Source of the DNA: Pseudomonas sp. LS1212
GTDB lineage: Bacteria; Pseudomonadota; Gammaproteobacteria; Pseudomonadales; Pseudomonadaceae
Length of the DNA: 64,000 nt
Assembly (NCBI RefSeq): GCF_024741815.1
Contig: NZ_CP102951.1
Coordinates: forward strand, 4,664,001-4,728,000
Direction of reading: 5' to 3'
In this document: in pieces, positions 1 to 9,123 of the stretch
Layout: every line of letters starts with the position of its first letter
Position numbering within the stretch: the stretch's first letter is position 1
Made by a program: the position numbers and the translations under genes
Notes under the pieces: generated by a model
The model's input: only the letters and a program-made list of their open reading frames with translations
Databases searched by the model: none
What the model was told of the DNA's origin: nothing

Positions 1-105
1 GTTGTTACCGAGGCGACCAACGTCAAACCGTCCAAGCCGGCTGCAACCACTGCCATGGCCCATGCTCCTGCGGCTGAAAAAGTCGCTGGCGGCAAAGGGG
101 AGTAA
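1..105 (+). CDS. ttgA: RND efflux periplasmic adaptor, C-terminal end only (TtgA/MexA type)
   Basis: Only the last 34 codons and the TAA stop are inside the window; the frame is open from base 1. The visible tail is low-complexity and rich in Ala, Lys and Pro, as the C-termini of TtgA/MexA lipoprotein adaptors are. The call rests mainly on position: the stop lies 3 bases before the start of an RND pump, which is followed by its outer-membrane factor, the usual adaptor-pump-channel order. The adaptor would bridge pump and channel in the periplasm. The rest of the gene, its promoter and any ttgR repressor are outside the window. Confidence 0.8.
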   Translation, partial: VVTEATNVKPSKPAATTAMAHAPAAEKVAGGKGE

Positions 106-108
106 ACA

Positions 109-3100
109 ATGTCGAAATTCTTTATCGACCGTCCGATCTTCGCCTGGGTAATTGCCCTGGTGATCATGTTGGTCGGGGCACTTTCGATCCTGAAATTGCC
201 GATCAACCAGTACCCGAGCATCGCGCCTCCGGCCATCGCCATTGCCGTGACCTACCCGGGCGCGTCGGCGCAGACGGTGCAGGACACCGTGGTCCAGGTG
301 ATCGAGCAACAGCTCAACGGGATCGACAACCTGCGTTACGTGTCGTCGGAAAGCAACTCCGACGGCAGCATGACCATCACCGCGACCTTCGAGCAGGGCA
401 CCAACCCTGATACGGCCCAGGTCCAGGTCCAGAACAAGCTGAACCTGGCCACCCCGCTGCTGCCGCAAGAAGTGCAGCAACAGGGTATCCGCGTCACCAA
501 GGCCGTGAAGAACTTCCTGATGGTGATCGGCCTGGTGTCCGAAGACGGCAGCATGACCAAGGACGACCTGGCCAACTACATCGTTTCGAACATGCAGGAC
601 CCGATCTCGCGAACTGCCGGCGTCGGTGACTTCCAGGTGTTCGGTGCCCAGTACGCCATGCGTATCTGGCTCGACCCGGCCCAGCTGAACAAGTACCAGT
701 TGACCCCGGTCGACGTGAAAGCTGCCGTCGCGGCACAGAACGTCCAGGTCTCTTCCGGCCAATTGGGTGGCCTGCCCGCCCTGCCCGGCCAGCAGCTCAA
801 TGCCACCATCATTGGCAAGACCCGCCTGCAGACCGCCGAGCAGTTCGAAAAGATTCTGCTCAAGGTCAACCGCGATGGTTCGCAAGTACGCCTCAAGGAT
901 GTCGCCAAGGTTGCCCTGGGTGGCGAGAACTACAGCGTCAGCGCCCAGTTCAACGGCAAGCCGGCCTCGGGCCTGGCGATCAAGCTGGCCACCGGCGCCA
1001 ACGCCCTGGACACCGCCAAGGCGCTGCGCAAGACCATCAGCGACCTTGAACCCTTCTTCCCCGAAGGCATGAAAGCGGTATTCCCGTACGACACCACGCC
1101 TGTGGTGACCGAGTCGATTTCCGGCGTGATCCAAACGCTGGTCGAAGCGATCGTACTGGTGTTCCTGGTGATGTACCTGTTCCTGCAGAACTTCCGCGCC
1201 ACGGTGATCACCACTATGACGGTGCCGGTGGTACTGCTCGGCACCTTCGGGATCCTGGCGGCCTTTGGCTTCAGCATCAACACCCTGACCATGTTCGGCA
1301 TGGTGCTGGCCATCGGCTTGCTGGTGGACGATGCCATCGTAGTGGTGGAAAACGTCGAGCGGGTCATGGCCGAGGAAGGCCTGTCACCCAAGGAGGCGAC
1401 CAGGAAGTCCATGGGCCAGATCCAGGGCGCACTGGTCGGTATCGCCCTGGTACTGTCCGCCGTACTGTTGCCCATGGCGTTCTTCGGTGGCTCGACCGGG
1501 GTGATCTACAAACAGTTCTCGATCACCATCGTCTCGGCCATGACGCTGTCGGTACTGGTCGCACTGATTTTCACCCCGGCCCTGTGCGCGACCATGCTCA
1601 AGGCGATTCCCAAGGGTGAACATCACACGCCAAAACGCGGCTTCTTTGGCTGGTTCAACCGCAATTTCGATCGCAGCGTACAAAGTTATGAGCGCGGCGT
1701 GGGCAATATGCTGCGGCACAAGGCGCCGTACCTGCTGGCCTATGTGATCATCATTGTCGGCATGATCTGGCTGTTCGCGCGCATTCCGACGGCGTTCCTG
1801 CCCGAGGAAGACCAGGGTGTAGTCTTTGCCCAGGTGCAGACACCGGCAGGTTCCACCGCCGAGCGCACCCAGGTCGTGGTCGACGAAATGCGCAGCTATC
1901 TGCTCGAAGAAGAAGGCGATACCGTCGCCTACGTGTTCACCGTGAACGGCTTCAACTTCGCCGGTCGCGGCCAGAGCTCGGGCATGGCCTTCATCATGCT
2001 CAAGCCATGGGAGGAGCGTTCGGCAGAGAACAGCGTATTCAACCTGGCCACCCGCGCCCAGCAGCACTTCTCCACCTTCCGCGACGCCAAGGTTTTCGCG
2101 TTCGCGCCCCCGGCAGTACTGGAACTGGGTAACGCCACCGGTTTCGACGTGTTCCTGCAGGACCGCGCCGGGGTTGGTCACGACAAGTTGATGGAAGCTC
2201 GCAATCAGTTCCTCGGCATGGCGGCCCAGAGCAAAGTGCTGACCGCAGTGCGACCCAACGGCCTGAACGACGAGCCGCAATATCAACTGACCGTCGATGA
2301 CGAACGCGCCAGTGCCCTGGGCGTGACCATCGCCGACATCAACAACACCCTGTCCATTGCCCTGGGTGCCAGCTACGTCAACGACTTCATCGACCGCGGT
2401 CGAGTCAAGAAGGTCTATATCCAGGGCCAGCCCGGCGCCCGCATGAACCCTGAAGACCTGAAGCAGTGGTACGTGCGCAACAGCAATGGCGAAATGGTCC
2501 CGTTCGCCTCCTTCGCGACCGGCCAGTGGATCTACGGTGCACCGAAGCTGTCGCGTTACAACGGCGTCGAAGCGATGGAGATCCTCGGTGCCCCCGCCCC
2601 TGGCTACAGTACCGGTGAGGCCATGGCGGAAGTCGAGGCCCTGGCCGCGAAACTGCCGGCCGGCATTGGTTACTCCTGGACCGGCCTGTCGTATGAAGAA
2701 CGGCTGTCCGGCTCCCAGGCACCGGCCTTGTATGCGTTGTCGCTGCTGATGGTGTTCCTCTGCCTGGCTGCGCTGTATGAAAGCTGGTCGATTCCGGTTG
2801 CGGTCATGCTGGTGGTGCCGCTGGGGATCATCGGTGCACTGTTGGCGACCAGCCTGCGTGGCTTGTCCAATGACGTGTACTTCCAGGTCGGCCTGTTGAC
2901 GACGATCGGCCTGGCGGCGAAGAACGCGATTCTGATCGTCGAATTCGCCAAGGAACTGCACGAGCAGGGTCGCAGCCTGATCGACGCGGCCATCGAGGCC
3001 TGCCGCATGCGTCTGCGCCCGATCATCATGACGTCGCTGGCGTTCATTCTCGGCGTGGTGCCACTGGCGATTTCCACCGGCGCAGGTTCCGGTAGCCAAC

Positions 3101-3270
3101 ATGCCATCGGTACCGGTGTAATTGGCGGTATGCTGACCGCCACGGTACTGGCGATCTTCTGGGTACCCCTGTTCTTCGTGAGCGTGTCGTCGCTGTTCGG
3201 CAGCAAGAAGCCCGAGGCTGAAGAAGCGACAGACACTCCTGAAACTCCAAGCTATGAGGCTGGGAAATGA
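109..3270 (+). CDS. ttgB: RND multidrug efflux pump, inner-membrane transporter (TtgB/MexB/AcrB family)
   Basis: The protein has 1053 residues, the full length for the HAE1 class of RND pumps. It begins MSKFFIDRPIFAWVIA, a family hallmark, and has the two-fold arrangement of an N-terminal helix, a large periplasmic loop and a membrane bundle, then the same again. The proton-relay aspartates are visible in LAIGLLVDDAIVVVENV in the fourth membrane helix. The pump would export drugs, solvents and dyes from periplasm or inner membrane using the proton gradient, with the adaptor upstream and the channel downstream. Its stop overlaps the start of the next gene by 4 bases, so the two are probably translationally coupled. 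The TtgB name rests on similarity plus the synteny ttgABC-porin-pca remembered from P. putida. Confidence 0.93.
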   Translation: MSKFFIDRPIFAWVIALVIMLVGALSILKLPINQYPSIAPPAIAIAVTYPGASAQTVQDTVVQVIEQQLNGIDNLRYVSSESNSDGSMTITATFEQGTNPDTAQVQVQNKLNLATPLLPQEVQQQGIRVTKAVKNFLMVIGLVSEDGSMTKDDLANYIVSNMQDPISRTAGVGDFQVFGAQYAMRIWLDPAQLNKYQLTPVDVKAAVAAQNVQVSSGQLGGLPALPGQQLNATIIGKTRLQTAEQFEKILLKVNRDGSQVRLKDVAKVALGGENYSVSAQFNGKPASGLAIKLATGANALDTAKALRKTISDLEPFFPEGMKAVFPYDTTPVVTESISGVIQTLVEAIVLVFLVMYLFLQNFRATVITTMTVPVVLLGTFGILAAFGFSINTLTMFGMVLAIGLLVDDAIVVVENVERVMAEEGLSPKEATRKSMGQIQGALVGIALVLSAVLLPMAFFGGSTGVIYKQFSITIVSAMTLSVLVALIFTPALCATMLKAIPKGEHHTPKRGFFGWFNRNFDRSVQSYERGVGNMLRHKAPYLLAYVIIIVGMIWLFARIPTAFLPEEDQGVVFAQVQTPAGSTAERTQVVVDEMRSYLLEEEGDTVAYVFTVNGFNFAGRGQSSGMAFIMLKPWEERSAENSVFNLATRAQQHFSTFRDAKVFAFAPPAVLELGNATGFDVFLQDRAGVGHDKLMEARNQFLGMAAQSKVLTAVRPNGLNDEPQYQLTVDDERASALGVTIADINNTLSIALGASYVNDFIDRGRVKKVYIQGQPGARMNPEDLKQWYVRNSNGEMVPFASFATGQWIYGAPKLSRYNGVEAMEILGAPAPGYSTGEAMAEVEALAAKLPAGIGYSWTGLSYEERLSGSQAPALYALSLLMVFLCLAALYESWSIPVAVMLVVPLGIIGALLATSLRGLSNDVYFQVGLLTTIGLAAKNAILIVEFAKELHEQGRSLIDAAIEACRMRLRPIIMTSLAFILGVVPLAISTGAGSGSQHAIGTGVIGGMLTATVLAIFWVPLFFVSVSSLFGSKKPEAEEATDTPETPSYEAGK

Positions 3271-4718
3271 GCAAGTCCTTACTGTCCCTGGCGGTAGCCG
3301 CGTTTATTCTGGGCGGCTGCTCGCTGATTCCTGACTACCAGCGGCCTGAAGCGCCGGTAGCGACACAATGGCCTGTCGGGCCGGCCTACGAGCCGTCCCA
3401 GGCAGCCGGTGTTGCGGCCGCAGAGCAAGGCTGGCGCCAGTTCTTTCATGATCCGGCGCTGCAAAAACTGATCGAGACGTCCCTGGTAAACAACCGCGAC
3501 CTGCGCGTCTCGGCGCTCAACATTGATGCCTACCGGGCGCAGTACCGCATCCAGCGTGCGGACCTGTTCCCGGCGGTGTCGGCCGATGGCAGCGGCAGCC
3601 GCCAGCGGGTGCCGGCCGATATGTCGCAAACCGGGCAGTCGGCGATCACCAGCCAGTATTCGGCAACCCTGGGCGTAAGCGCCTATGAACTCGACCTGTT
3701 CGGTCGCATTCGCAGCCTGAGCGAGCAGGCGCTGGAAGTCTATCTGTCGAGCGAAGAGGCCCGTCGCTCCACGCAGATCAGTCTGGTTGCCAGCGTCGCC
3801 AATGCCTACTTCACCTGGCAGGCCGACCAGGCCCAGTACAAGCTGGCCCAGGAAACCCTGAAAACCTTTGAAGAAAGCTACAAGCTGACGGCACGCAGCA
3901 GTGAGGTCGGCGTGGCTTCGGCACTGGACCTGAGCCAGTCACGCACGTCAGTCGAAAACGCCAAGGCCCAACTGGCGAAATACAAACGCCTGGTCGCCCA
4001 GGACCTGAACTTCCTGGTCCTGCTGGTCGGCACCGGCCTGCCGGACAACCTGCCCGCAAGCCAACCACTCGACGCCGACCTGCTCAGCGACATACCGGCC
4101 GGCCTGCCATCGGACCTGCTGCAGCGTCGCCCGGACATTCTCGAAGCCGAGCATTTGCTCAAGGCCCAGAATGCCAATATCGGTGCCGCCCGCGCAGCGT
4201 TCTTCCCCAGCATCAGCCTGACGGCCAATGCCGGGACACTGAGTTCGGATCTGGACGGCCTGTTCAAGGGTGGCTCGGGTACCTGGTTGTTCCAGCCGCA
4301 GATCAGCCTGCCGATTTTCAACGCCGGAGCGCTGAAGGCGAGCCTGGATTACTCGAAGATCCAGAAAGACATCAATATCGCCAAGTACGAGAAGGCTATC
4401 CAGACGGCTTTCCAGGAAGTCTCCGATGGCCTGGCGGCGCGGCTGACGTTCAACGATCAGTTGCAGGCGCAGCGTGATCTGGTCAGTGCCAACCAGGATT
4501 ACTACCGCCTGGCCGAACGTCGCTACCGTATCGGGGTCGACAGTAACCTGACCTTCCTCGATGCCCAGCGCCAGCTGTTCAGTTCTCAGCAGACGTTGAT
4601 CACTGATCGTCTTTCGCAGTTGGTCAGCGAGGTCAATTTGTACAAGGCGCTGGGTGGCGGCTGGTACGAACAGACCGGGCAAGCAAAACAGGCCACGGCC
4701 GAGCAGCCTAAAGGCTGA
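3267..4718 (+). CDS. ttgC: RND efflux outer-membrane channel lipoprotein (TtgC/OprM family)
   Basis: This protein of 483 residues starts MSKSLLSLAVAAFILGGCSL, a lipoprotein signal with the lipobox LGGC, so it should be acylated and anchored in the outer membrane. Two repeated outer-membrane-efflux domains follow, with the typical phrases PDYQRPEAPV near the N-terminus and RRPDILEAEHLL in the middle. It would form the trimeric channel through which the TtgAB complex expels substrate. The ATG lies inside the end of the pump gene (4-base overlap). A strong hairpin terminator follows the stop, closing the ttgABC operon. Confidence 0.92.
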   Translation: MSKSLLSLAVAAFILGGCSLIPDYQRPEAPVATQWPVGPAYEPSQAAGVAAAEQGWRQFFHDPALQKLIETSLVNNRDLRVSALNIDAYRAQYRIQRADLFPAVSADGSGSRQRVPADMSQTGQSAITSQYSATLGVSAYELDLFGRIRSLSEQALEVYLSSEEARRSTQISLVASVANAYFTWQADQAQYKLAQETLKTFEESYKLTARSSEVGVASALDLSQSRTSVENAKAQLAKYKRLVAQDLNFLVLLVGTGLPDNLPASQPLDADLLSDIPAGLPSDLLQRRPDILEAEHLLKAQNANIGAARAAFFPSISLTANAGTLSSDLDGLFKGGSGTWLFQPQISLPIFNAGALKASLDYSKIQKDINIAKYEKAIQTAFQEVSDGLAARLTFNDQLQAQRDLVSANQDYYRLAERRYRIGVDSNLTFLDAQRQLFSSQQTLITDRLSQLVSEVNLYKALGGGWYEQTGQAKQATAEQPKG

Positions 4719-4739
4719 TCGAGTCGGCAGTGAATCGAA

Positions 4740-4763
4740 GCCCACCTCATGGTGGGCTTTTTT
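4740..4763 (+). terminator. Rho-independent terminator of ttgABC
   Basis: A perfect 7-bp stem GCCCACC/GGTGGGC with a four-base loop is followed by six T residues, 21 bases after the ttgC stop. Confidence 0.9.
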
Positions 4764-4957
4764 ATGCAATGAATTCAGTGCGCAACAAAATTAACGAAAT
4801 AGTTAGTGTGCGTTTATCGCCCAATTCCATCCTGGGCGAATTGATTCAACAAGGCTCCAGCAAGCACCATCGCCCGTACAGAAACCCAAGCGTCTGAACT
4901 GCGACCCCTCTCACCGTCGCAGTGGTTTGCTGCAGCCCGAAAACCATCAGAGACCAC

Positions 4958-4965
4958 AACAATAA
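4958..4965 (+). promoter_or_regulatory. possible Crc/Hfq target (CA motif) at the porin start codon
   Basis: AACAATAA fits the AANAANAA motif bound by Hfq with Crc in Pseudomonas catabolite repression, and its last base is the A of the porin start codon. A-rich sequence continues into the first codons, and no strong Shine-Dalgarno is visible nearby. Binding here would block translation. The motif is short, so this is an inference. Confidence 0.4.
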
Positions 4966-6212
4966 TGAAAAAAATCCCCCTGAGCCCCCTCATGTCACTG
5001 GCATTGGTGGGCGCTACCCTCCCCGCTTTCGCCGCCGAATCGGGCTTTGTCAAAGACGCCAAGGTCAACCTCAACCTGCGCAACTTCTACATCAACCGCA
5101 ACTTCGTCAACCCGACCAACCCACAAGGCAAAGCCGAGGAATGGACCCAGAGCTTCATCCTTGACGCCAAGTCAGGCTTCACCCAAGGCTTCGCAGGATT
5201 TGGCGTGGATGTGCTGGGCTTGTACTCGCTCAAGCTCGACGGCGGACGCGGCACGACCAACACCCAATTGCTGCCGGTACATGACGATGGTCGCCCTGCC
5301 GACGATTTCGGCCGGCTGGGTGTCGCCCTCAAAGCGAAGGTCTCGAAAACCGAATTGAAAGTCGGTGAATGGATGCCCGTGCTGCCGATTCTGCGTTCCG
5401 ACGACGGCCGCTCGTTGCCGCAAACCTTCCGTGGCGGCCAGGTCACCTCCCAGGAAATCGATGGCCTGACGCTCTACGGCGGTCAATTTCGCGCCAACAG
5501 CCCGCGCAACGATGCGAGCATGGAAGACATGTCGATGACCGGCAGAGCTGCCTTTACCTCTGATCGGTTCAACTTCGTCGGCGGCGAATATGCCTTCAAC
5601 GACAAGCGCACCCTGATTGGCTTGTGGAACGCCGAACTGCAAGACATCTACAGCCAGCAATATGTCAACCTGGTGCACAGCCAGCCGCTGGGCGACTGGA
5701 CCTTGGGCGCCAACCTCGGCTATTTCATCGGCAAGGAAGATGGCAGCGAACGTGCAGGCGAGCTGGACAACAAGACCGCCTCGGCGCTGCTCTCGGCCAA
5801 GTACGGCAGCAATACCTTCTACGTCGGCCTGCAAAAGGTGAGCGGCGACAACGCCTGGATGCGCGTCAACGGCACCAGCGGCGGCACTCTGGCCAACGAC
5901 AGCTACAACTCGAGCTTCGACAATGCCAAGGAACGCTCCTGGCAAGTGCGGCACGACTTCAACTTCGCAGGCGTCGGCATTCCCGGCCTGACCTTGATGA
6001 ACCGCTATATCAGCGGCGACGATGTGCACACCGGCGTCATCACCGACGGCAAGGAGTGGGCGCGTGAATCGGAACTGGCTTATGTGGTGCAGTCCGGCGC
6101 CTTGAAGAGCTTGTCACTGAAGTGGCGCAACTCGACCATGCGCCGCGACTTCAGCAACAATGAGTTTGATGAGAATCGGCTGATTATCAGTTATCCGATC
6201 AGTATTCTTTGA
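4965..6212 (+). CDS. OprD-family outer-membrane porin
   Basis: The protein has 415 residues with a clear signal peptide ending in ATLPAFAA, followed by ESGFVKDAKVNLNLRNFYIN, the usual mature N-terminus of OprD/Opd porins. The remainder alternates polar and aromatic residues as an 18-strand barrel would, and it ends in a C-terminal strand with aromatic and hydrophobic residues. Members of this family let small carboxylates or basic amino acids cross the outer membrane. It lies between ttgC and the pca cluster, where P. putida has a BenF-like porin, so an aromatic acid such as protocatechuate or benzoate is a reasonable guess for the substrate; that is inference from position. The gene is convergent with pcaC and separated from it by a REP pair. 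Confidence 0.88.
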   Translation: MKKIPLSPLMSLALVGATLPAFAAESGFVKDAKVNLNLRNFYINRNFVNPTNPQGKAEEWTQSFILDAKSGFTQGFAGFGVDVLGLYSLKLDGGRGTTNTQLLPVHDDGRPADDFGRLGVALKAKVSKTELKVGEWMPVLPILRSDDGRSLPQTFRGGQVTSQEIDGLTLYGGQFRANSPRNDASMEDMSMTGRAAFTSDRFNFVGGEYAFNDKRTLIGLWNAELQDIYSQQYVNLVHSQPLGDWTLGANLGYFIGKEDGSERAGELDNKTASALLSAKYGSNTFYVGLQKVSGDNAWMRVNGTSGGTLANDSYNSSFDNAKERSWQVRHDFNFAGVGIPGLTLMNRYISGDDVHTGVITDGKEWARESELAYVVQSGALKSLSLKWRNSTMRRDFSNNEFDENRLIISYPISIL

Positions 6213-6223
6213 AACCCGGCTGA

Positions 6224-6298
6224 CGCTATCGCGGGCAAGCCCGCTCCCACAGGGATCGCGGTGGACTTGTGGGAGCGGGCTTGCCCGCGATGGAGCGC
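6224..6298. repeat. REP-type inverted pair (REPIN) between porin and pcaC
   Basis: Two head-to-head copies of the common Pseudomonas REP (core GCGGGCAAGCCCGCTCCCAC) are separated by a short spacer and can fold into one long hairpin. It sits between convergent genes, a typical place, and may protect or end both transcripts. Confidence 0.85.
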
Positions 6299-6318
6299 AA
6301 AAGCGCTCCCAATGTTTC

Positions 6319-6711
6319 TCAACCCCGCGACTCAACCCCCAACTCATCCCACACCGACTCTGCCAGGTGGAACGTCGCATTGGCCGCTGGAATGCCGCAG
6401 TAAATCGCACTCTGCATCAACACCTCCTTGATCTCTTCACGGGTCACGCCGTTGTTGGCGGCCGCGCGCAGGTGCAGCTTCAGTTCATCATTGCGGTTCA
6501 TGCCGATCAGCATGGCGATGGTGATCAGGCTGCGGGTGTGCCGCGGTAAACCAGGACGAGTCCAGATATCGCCCCAGGCGTGCCGGGTGATCATTTCCTG
6601 GAACTCGCTGTTGAACTCGGTGAGGTTGTTCAGGCTGCGATCGACATGCGCATCGCCCAATACCGCCCGACGCACCTTCATCCCCTCGGCATAACGTTCT
6701 TTTTCGTCCAC
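6319..6711 (-). CDS. pcaC: 4-carboxymuconolactone decarboxylase
   Basis: The protein has 130 residues, the normal size for PcaC, and belongs to the AhpD-like CMD family. It removes CO2 from gamma-carboxymuconolactone to give the enol-lactone used by PcaD. Recognisable family stretches are HAWGDIWTRPGLPRHTRSL and the LRAAANNGVTREEIKEVLMQ region. The start is a GTG at 6711 preceded by GAGGAG; a longer upstream reading in the same frame overlaps pcaD and lacks family similarity. The ribosome site overlaps the pcaD stop, so translation is probably coupled. It is the last gene of the pcaBDC group. Confidence 0.93.
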   Translation of the reverse strand: MDEKERYAEGMKVRRAVLGDAHVDRSLNNLTEFNSEFQEMITRHAWGDIWTRPGLPRHTRSLITIAMLIGMNRNDELKLHLRAAANNGVTREEIKEVLMQSAIYCGIPAANATFHLAESVWDELGVESRG

Positions 6712-6721
6712 GGACAACTCC

Positions 6722-7513
6722 TCAACACGCCTGCAAAAAGTCGATGACACGACGGCTGAACGGCTCGCCGACTTCAACGTTGGACAAGTGCGCGGCGCGG
6801 AACTCGGCGTACTCGGCGCCGTCGATACGCTCCTGAATGAACAACCCGCCCTCCGGTGGCGTGACTGCATCTTCACTACCGGAGATGACCAGGGTCGGCA
6901 CCGAAATCGCGCCCAGCTGATCGCGGAAATCCGCATCGCGCACAGCACCGCAGTTGGCGGCATAGCCTTGTGGCGAAGTGGCAGCGAGCATGTCGGTGAT
7001 GCGTTTGGCCTGGGCCGGGTTTGCCTGGGCATAGGCAGGCGTGAACCAGCGGGCGATCGACGCATCGCGCAAGCCGACCATGGCTGCCTGGCCGTCGCGC
7101 AGGACCATTTCGATCCGTGGGTTCCAGACATCCGGGGTGCCGATCTTGGCAGCGGTGTTGCAGACGATCAGTTTGCGCAGACGATCCCCGGCGTTGATAC
7201 CCAGCCATTGCCCGATCAGGCCGCCCATGGACAGGCCGCAGAAATAAGCGCGCTCGATATGCAAGGCGTCGAGCAGCGCCAGCACGTCGCGCCCCAGCTG
7301 TTCGATGCTGTAAGGACCCTCGGTCACCAGCGACTTGCCGTGCCCACGGGTGTCATAACGCAATACCCGGAAGTGCTGGGTGAACGCCTCGATCTGGGTA
7401 TCCCACATATGCAGGTCGGTGCCCAGCGAGTTCGACAACACCAGCACCGGCGCATCGGCCGGGCCATCGAGCTGATAATTCAATTCGCCATCGACTAGTT
7501 GTACGCTTCCCAC
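6722..7513 (-). CDS. pcaD: 3-oxoadipate enol-lactonase
   Basis: This alpha/beta hydrolase of 263 residues hydrolyses beta-ketoadipate enol-lactone to beta-ketoadipate, the step before CoA activation. The nucleophile elbow GLSMGG puts the catalytic serine at residue 95; an RGHGKS stretch lies earlier, and the catalytic histidine is probably in AAHLSNVE near the C-terminus. The length is normal for PcaD. It starts 11 bases after pcaB and leads into pcaC, so the three form one transcription unit. Confidence 0.94.
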   Translation of the reverse strand: MGSVQLVDGELNYQLDGPADAPVLVLSNSLGTDLHMWDTQIEAFTQHFRVLRYDTRGHGKSLVTEGPYSIEQLGRDVLALLDALHIERAYFCGLSMGGLIGQWLGINAGDRLRKLIVCNTAAKIGTPDVWNPRIEMVLRDGQAAMVGLRDASIARWFTPAYAQANPAQAKRITDMLAATSPQGYAANCGAVRDADFRDQLGAISVPTLVISGSEDAVTPPEGGLFIQERIDGAEYAEFRAAHLSNVEVGEPFSRRVIDFLQAC

Positions 7514-7524
7514 AGCAGCCTCCT

Positions 7525-8889
7525 TCAGGCACTCAATTCGGTATGTTCAGCTACAGCCCGCTCGACCCAGCGCTGGGCCTGGCCGAGATAATGGGCAGGA
7601 TCGAGCAGACGATCGAGTTCGTCTGCCGAGAGTTCGGCGGTGACCTTGGGTTCATCGCCCAATACCGCGCGCAGATGACGCTGTTCGGCCACGGCTCGCT
7701 TGCAGCAGTGCTCAAGCAGATGATGCGCGGCATCGCGCCCCAGGCGTTGCGCCAGCACAATGCTGACGGCTTCGGCCAGGACCAGACCCTGGGTCAGATC
7801 GAGGTTGCGGCGCATGCGCATCGCGTCGACTTCCATCCCCTCGGCCAACAACAATGCCTGCTGCAACGCCCCGGAAACCAGGCAGCAGATTTCCGGCAAC
7901 GTTTCCCATTCGGCGTGCCACAGGCCGAGGCTGCGCTCGTGCTCCTGAGGCATGGCGCTGAACATCGTCGCCAGCAGGCCCGGCACCCGGGTCGCTGCAC
8001 CGATCAACACGGCGGCGCCCACCGGATTGCGCTTGTGCGGCATGGTCGATGAACCACCTTTGCCCGGTGCCGCCGGCTCGAACACTTCAGCCGCCTCGGT
8101 CTGCATCAACAGGCTGACATCGCGCCCCAGCTTGCCCAGGCTACCGGCGACAAGGCCCAGTACCGAGGCGAACTCGACCAAACGATCACGCTGGGTGTGC
8201 CAGGGTTGCTCCGGCAGGGCCAATTGCAATTCGTTCGCCAGCGCCTGCGCTACCGGCCAGGCTTGACTGCCCAAGGCCGCCAGCGTGCCGGAGGCGCCAC
8301 CGAACTGAAGGCTCAGCAAGCGCGGCTTGAGCTCGCGCAGGCGTTGGCGGCTGCGGCTGACCGCACCCAGCCAGCCGGCGATTTTCATTCCCAGCGTGAC
8401 GGGGGTCGCATGCTGCAACCAGGTACGCCCAGCCAGCGGCGTGCCTTCGTGAAGCTTGGCCTGACGCGCCAGGGCTGCGCCAAGACGAGCCAGATCGGAC
8501 TCGATCAAGCCCAGCGCGTCGCGCAATTGCAGGACGAGCCCGGTGTCCATGACATCCTGGCTTGTAGCGCCCAGGTGCACATAGCGTTCAGCTTCTGCAT
8601 CACTGCGGGCAATCTGTTTGCCCAAGGCCTTGACCAATGGGATCGCCGAGTTGCCCGCTGTGGCGATGGCTTCGCCCAGCGCTTGAAAGTCATAGAGATC
8701 GGCCTTGCAGGCAGCTTCGATCGACCCCACCGCCGCTGACGGAATCACCCCGACACTGGCCTCGGCACGCGCCAGTGCGGCTTCGAAATCGAGCATGCCC
8801 TGGACGCGCCCCTTATCGGAGAACACATCTCGCATGTTGCGGGCAGTGAAGTAAGCATCGAACAACTGATTGCCCGGTCTTTGGCTCAT
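7525..8889 (-). CDS. pcaB: 3-carboxy-cis,cis-muconate cycloisomerase
   Basis: The enzyme has 454 residues and belongs to the fumarase/aspartase superfamily, shown by the signature GGSSTMPHKRNP and by the N-terminal TSQDVMDTG segment. PcaB cyclises 3-carboxymuconate, the ring-cleavage product of protocatechuate, to gamma-carboxymuconolactone. AAGGA lies 5 to 10 bases before the ATG. It heads the pcaBDC group. The upstream gap to pcaF is 233 bases and holds no transporter gene, although pcaT stands there in the Pseudomonas clusters I remember. I see no PcaR-like palindrome directly upstream. Confidence 0.94.
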   Translation of the reverse strand: MSQRPGNQLFDAYFTARNMRDVFSDKGRVQGMLDFEAALARAEASVGVIPSAAVGSIEAACKADLYDFQALGEAIATAGNSAIPLVKALGKQIARSDAEAERYVHLGATSQDVMDTGLVLQLRDALGLIESDLARLGAALARQAKLHEGTPLAGRTWLQHATPVTLGMKIAGWLGAVSRSRQRLRELKPRLLSLQFGGASGTLAALGSQAWPVAQALANELQLALPEQPWHTQRDRLVEFASVLGLVAGSLGKLGRDVSLLMQTEAAEVFEPAAPGKGGSSTMPHKRNPVGAAVLIGAATRVPGLLATMFSAMPQEHERSLGLWHAEWETLPEICCLVSGALQQALLLAEGMEVDAMRMRRNLDLTQGLVLAEAVSIVLAQRLGRDAAHHLLEHCCKRAVAEQRHLRAVLGDEPKVTAELSADELDRLLDPAHYLGQAQRWVERAVAEHTELSA

Positions 8890-9096
8890 AGGAAATCCTT
8901 AAGGCGCGCGTCGAGAATGGCCCGCGCGAAATGATCGATGATCATGATGCAGGTAGGCATTGGGCCATTATGACCTTCACGTAGATCATTAGAGTCTAGA
9001 CACCCTCAATAACAATCCCGCACCGCAAAACAATTACCCAAAACACAGATGACCTTGCGTGGAGGACAACCATGTTCCGGGTAAGGGTTCAAGCAG

Positions 9097-9123
9097 GTGG
9101 CACCGGTTGCGGTGCCACTTTTT
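9097..9123 (+). terminator. plus-strand intrinsic terminator with no gene in front of it
   Basis: A perfect 9-bp stem GTGGCACCG/CGGTGCCAC with loop GTTG is followed by TTTTT on the plus strand. Both neighbours, pcaB and pcaF, are on the minus strand, and on that strand the hairpin just after the pcaF stop has no T-run. The terminator therefore faces the wrong way for pcaF. The rest of the 8890-9122 gap holds the pcaB ribosome site and no coding sequence that I can support. Confidence 0.7.

Noticed and set aside
1384..3102. Long minus-strand frame opposite the RND pump gene
   Set aside because: It is a shadow of ttgB: no ribosome site, strange composition rich in His, Gln and Arg, and the pump on the plus strand is certain.
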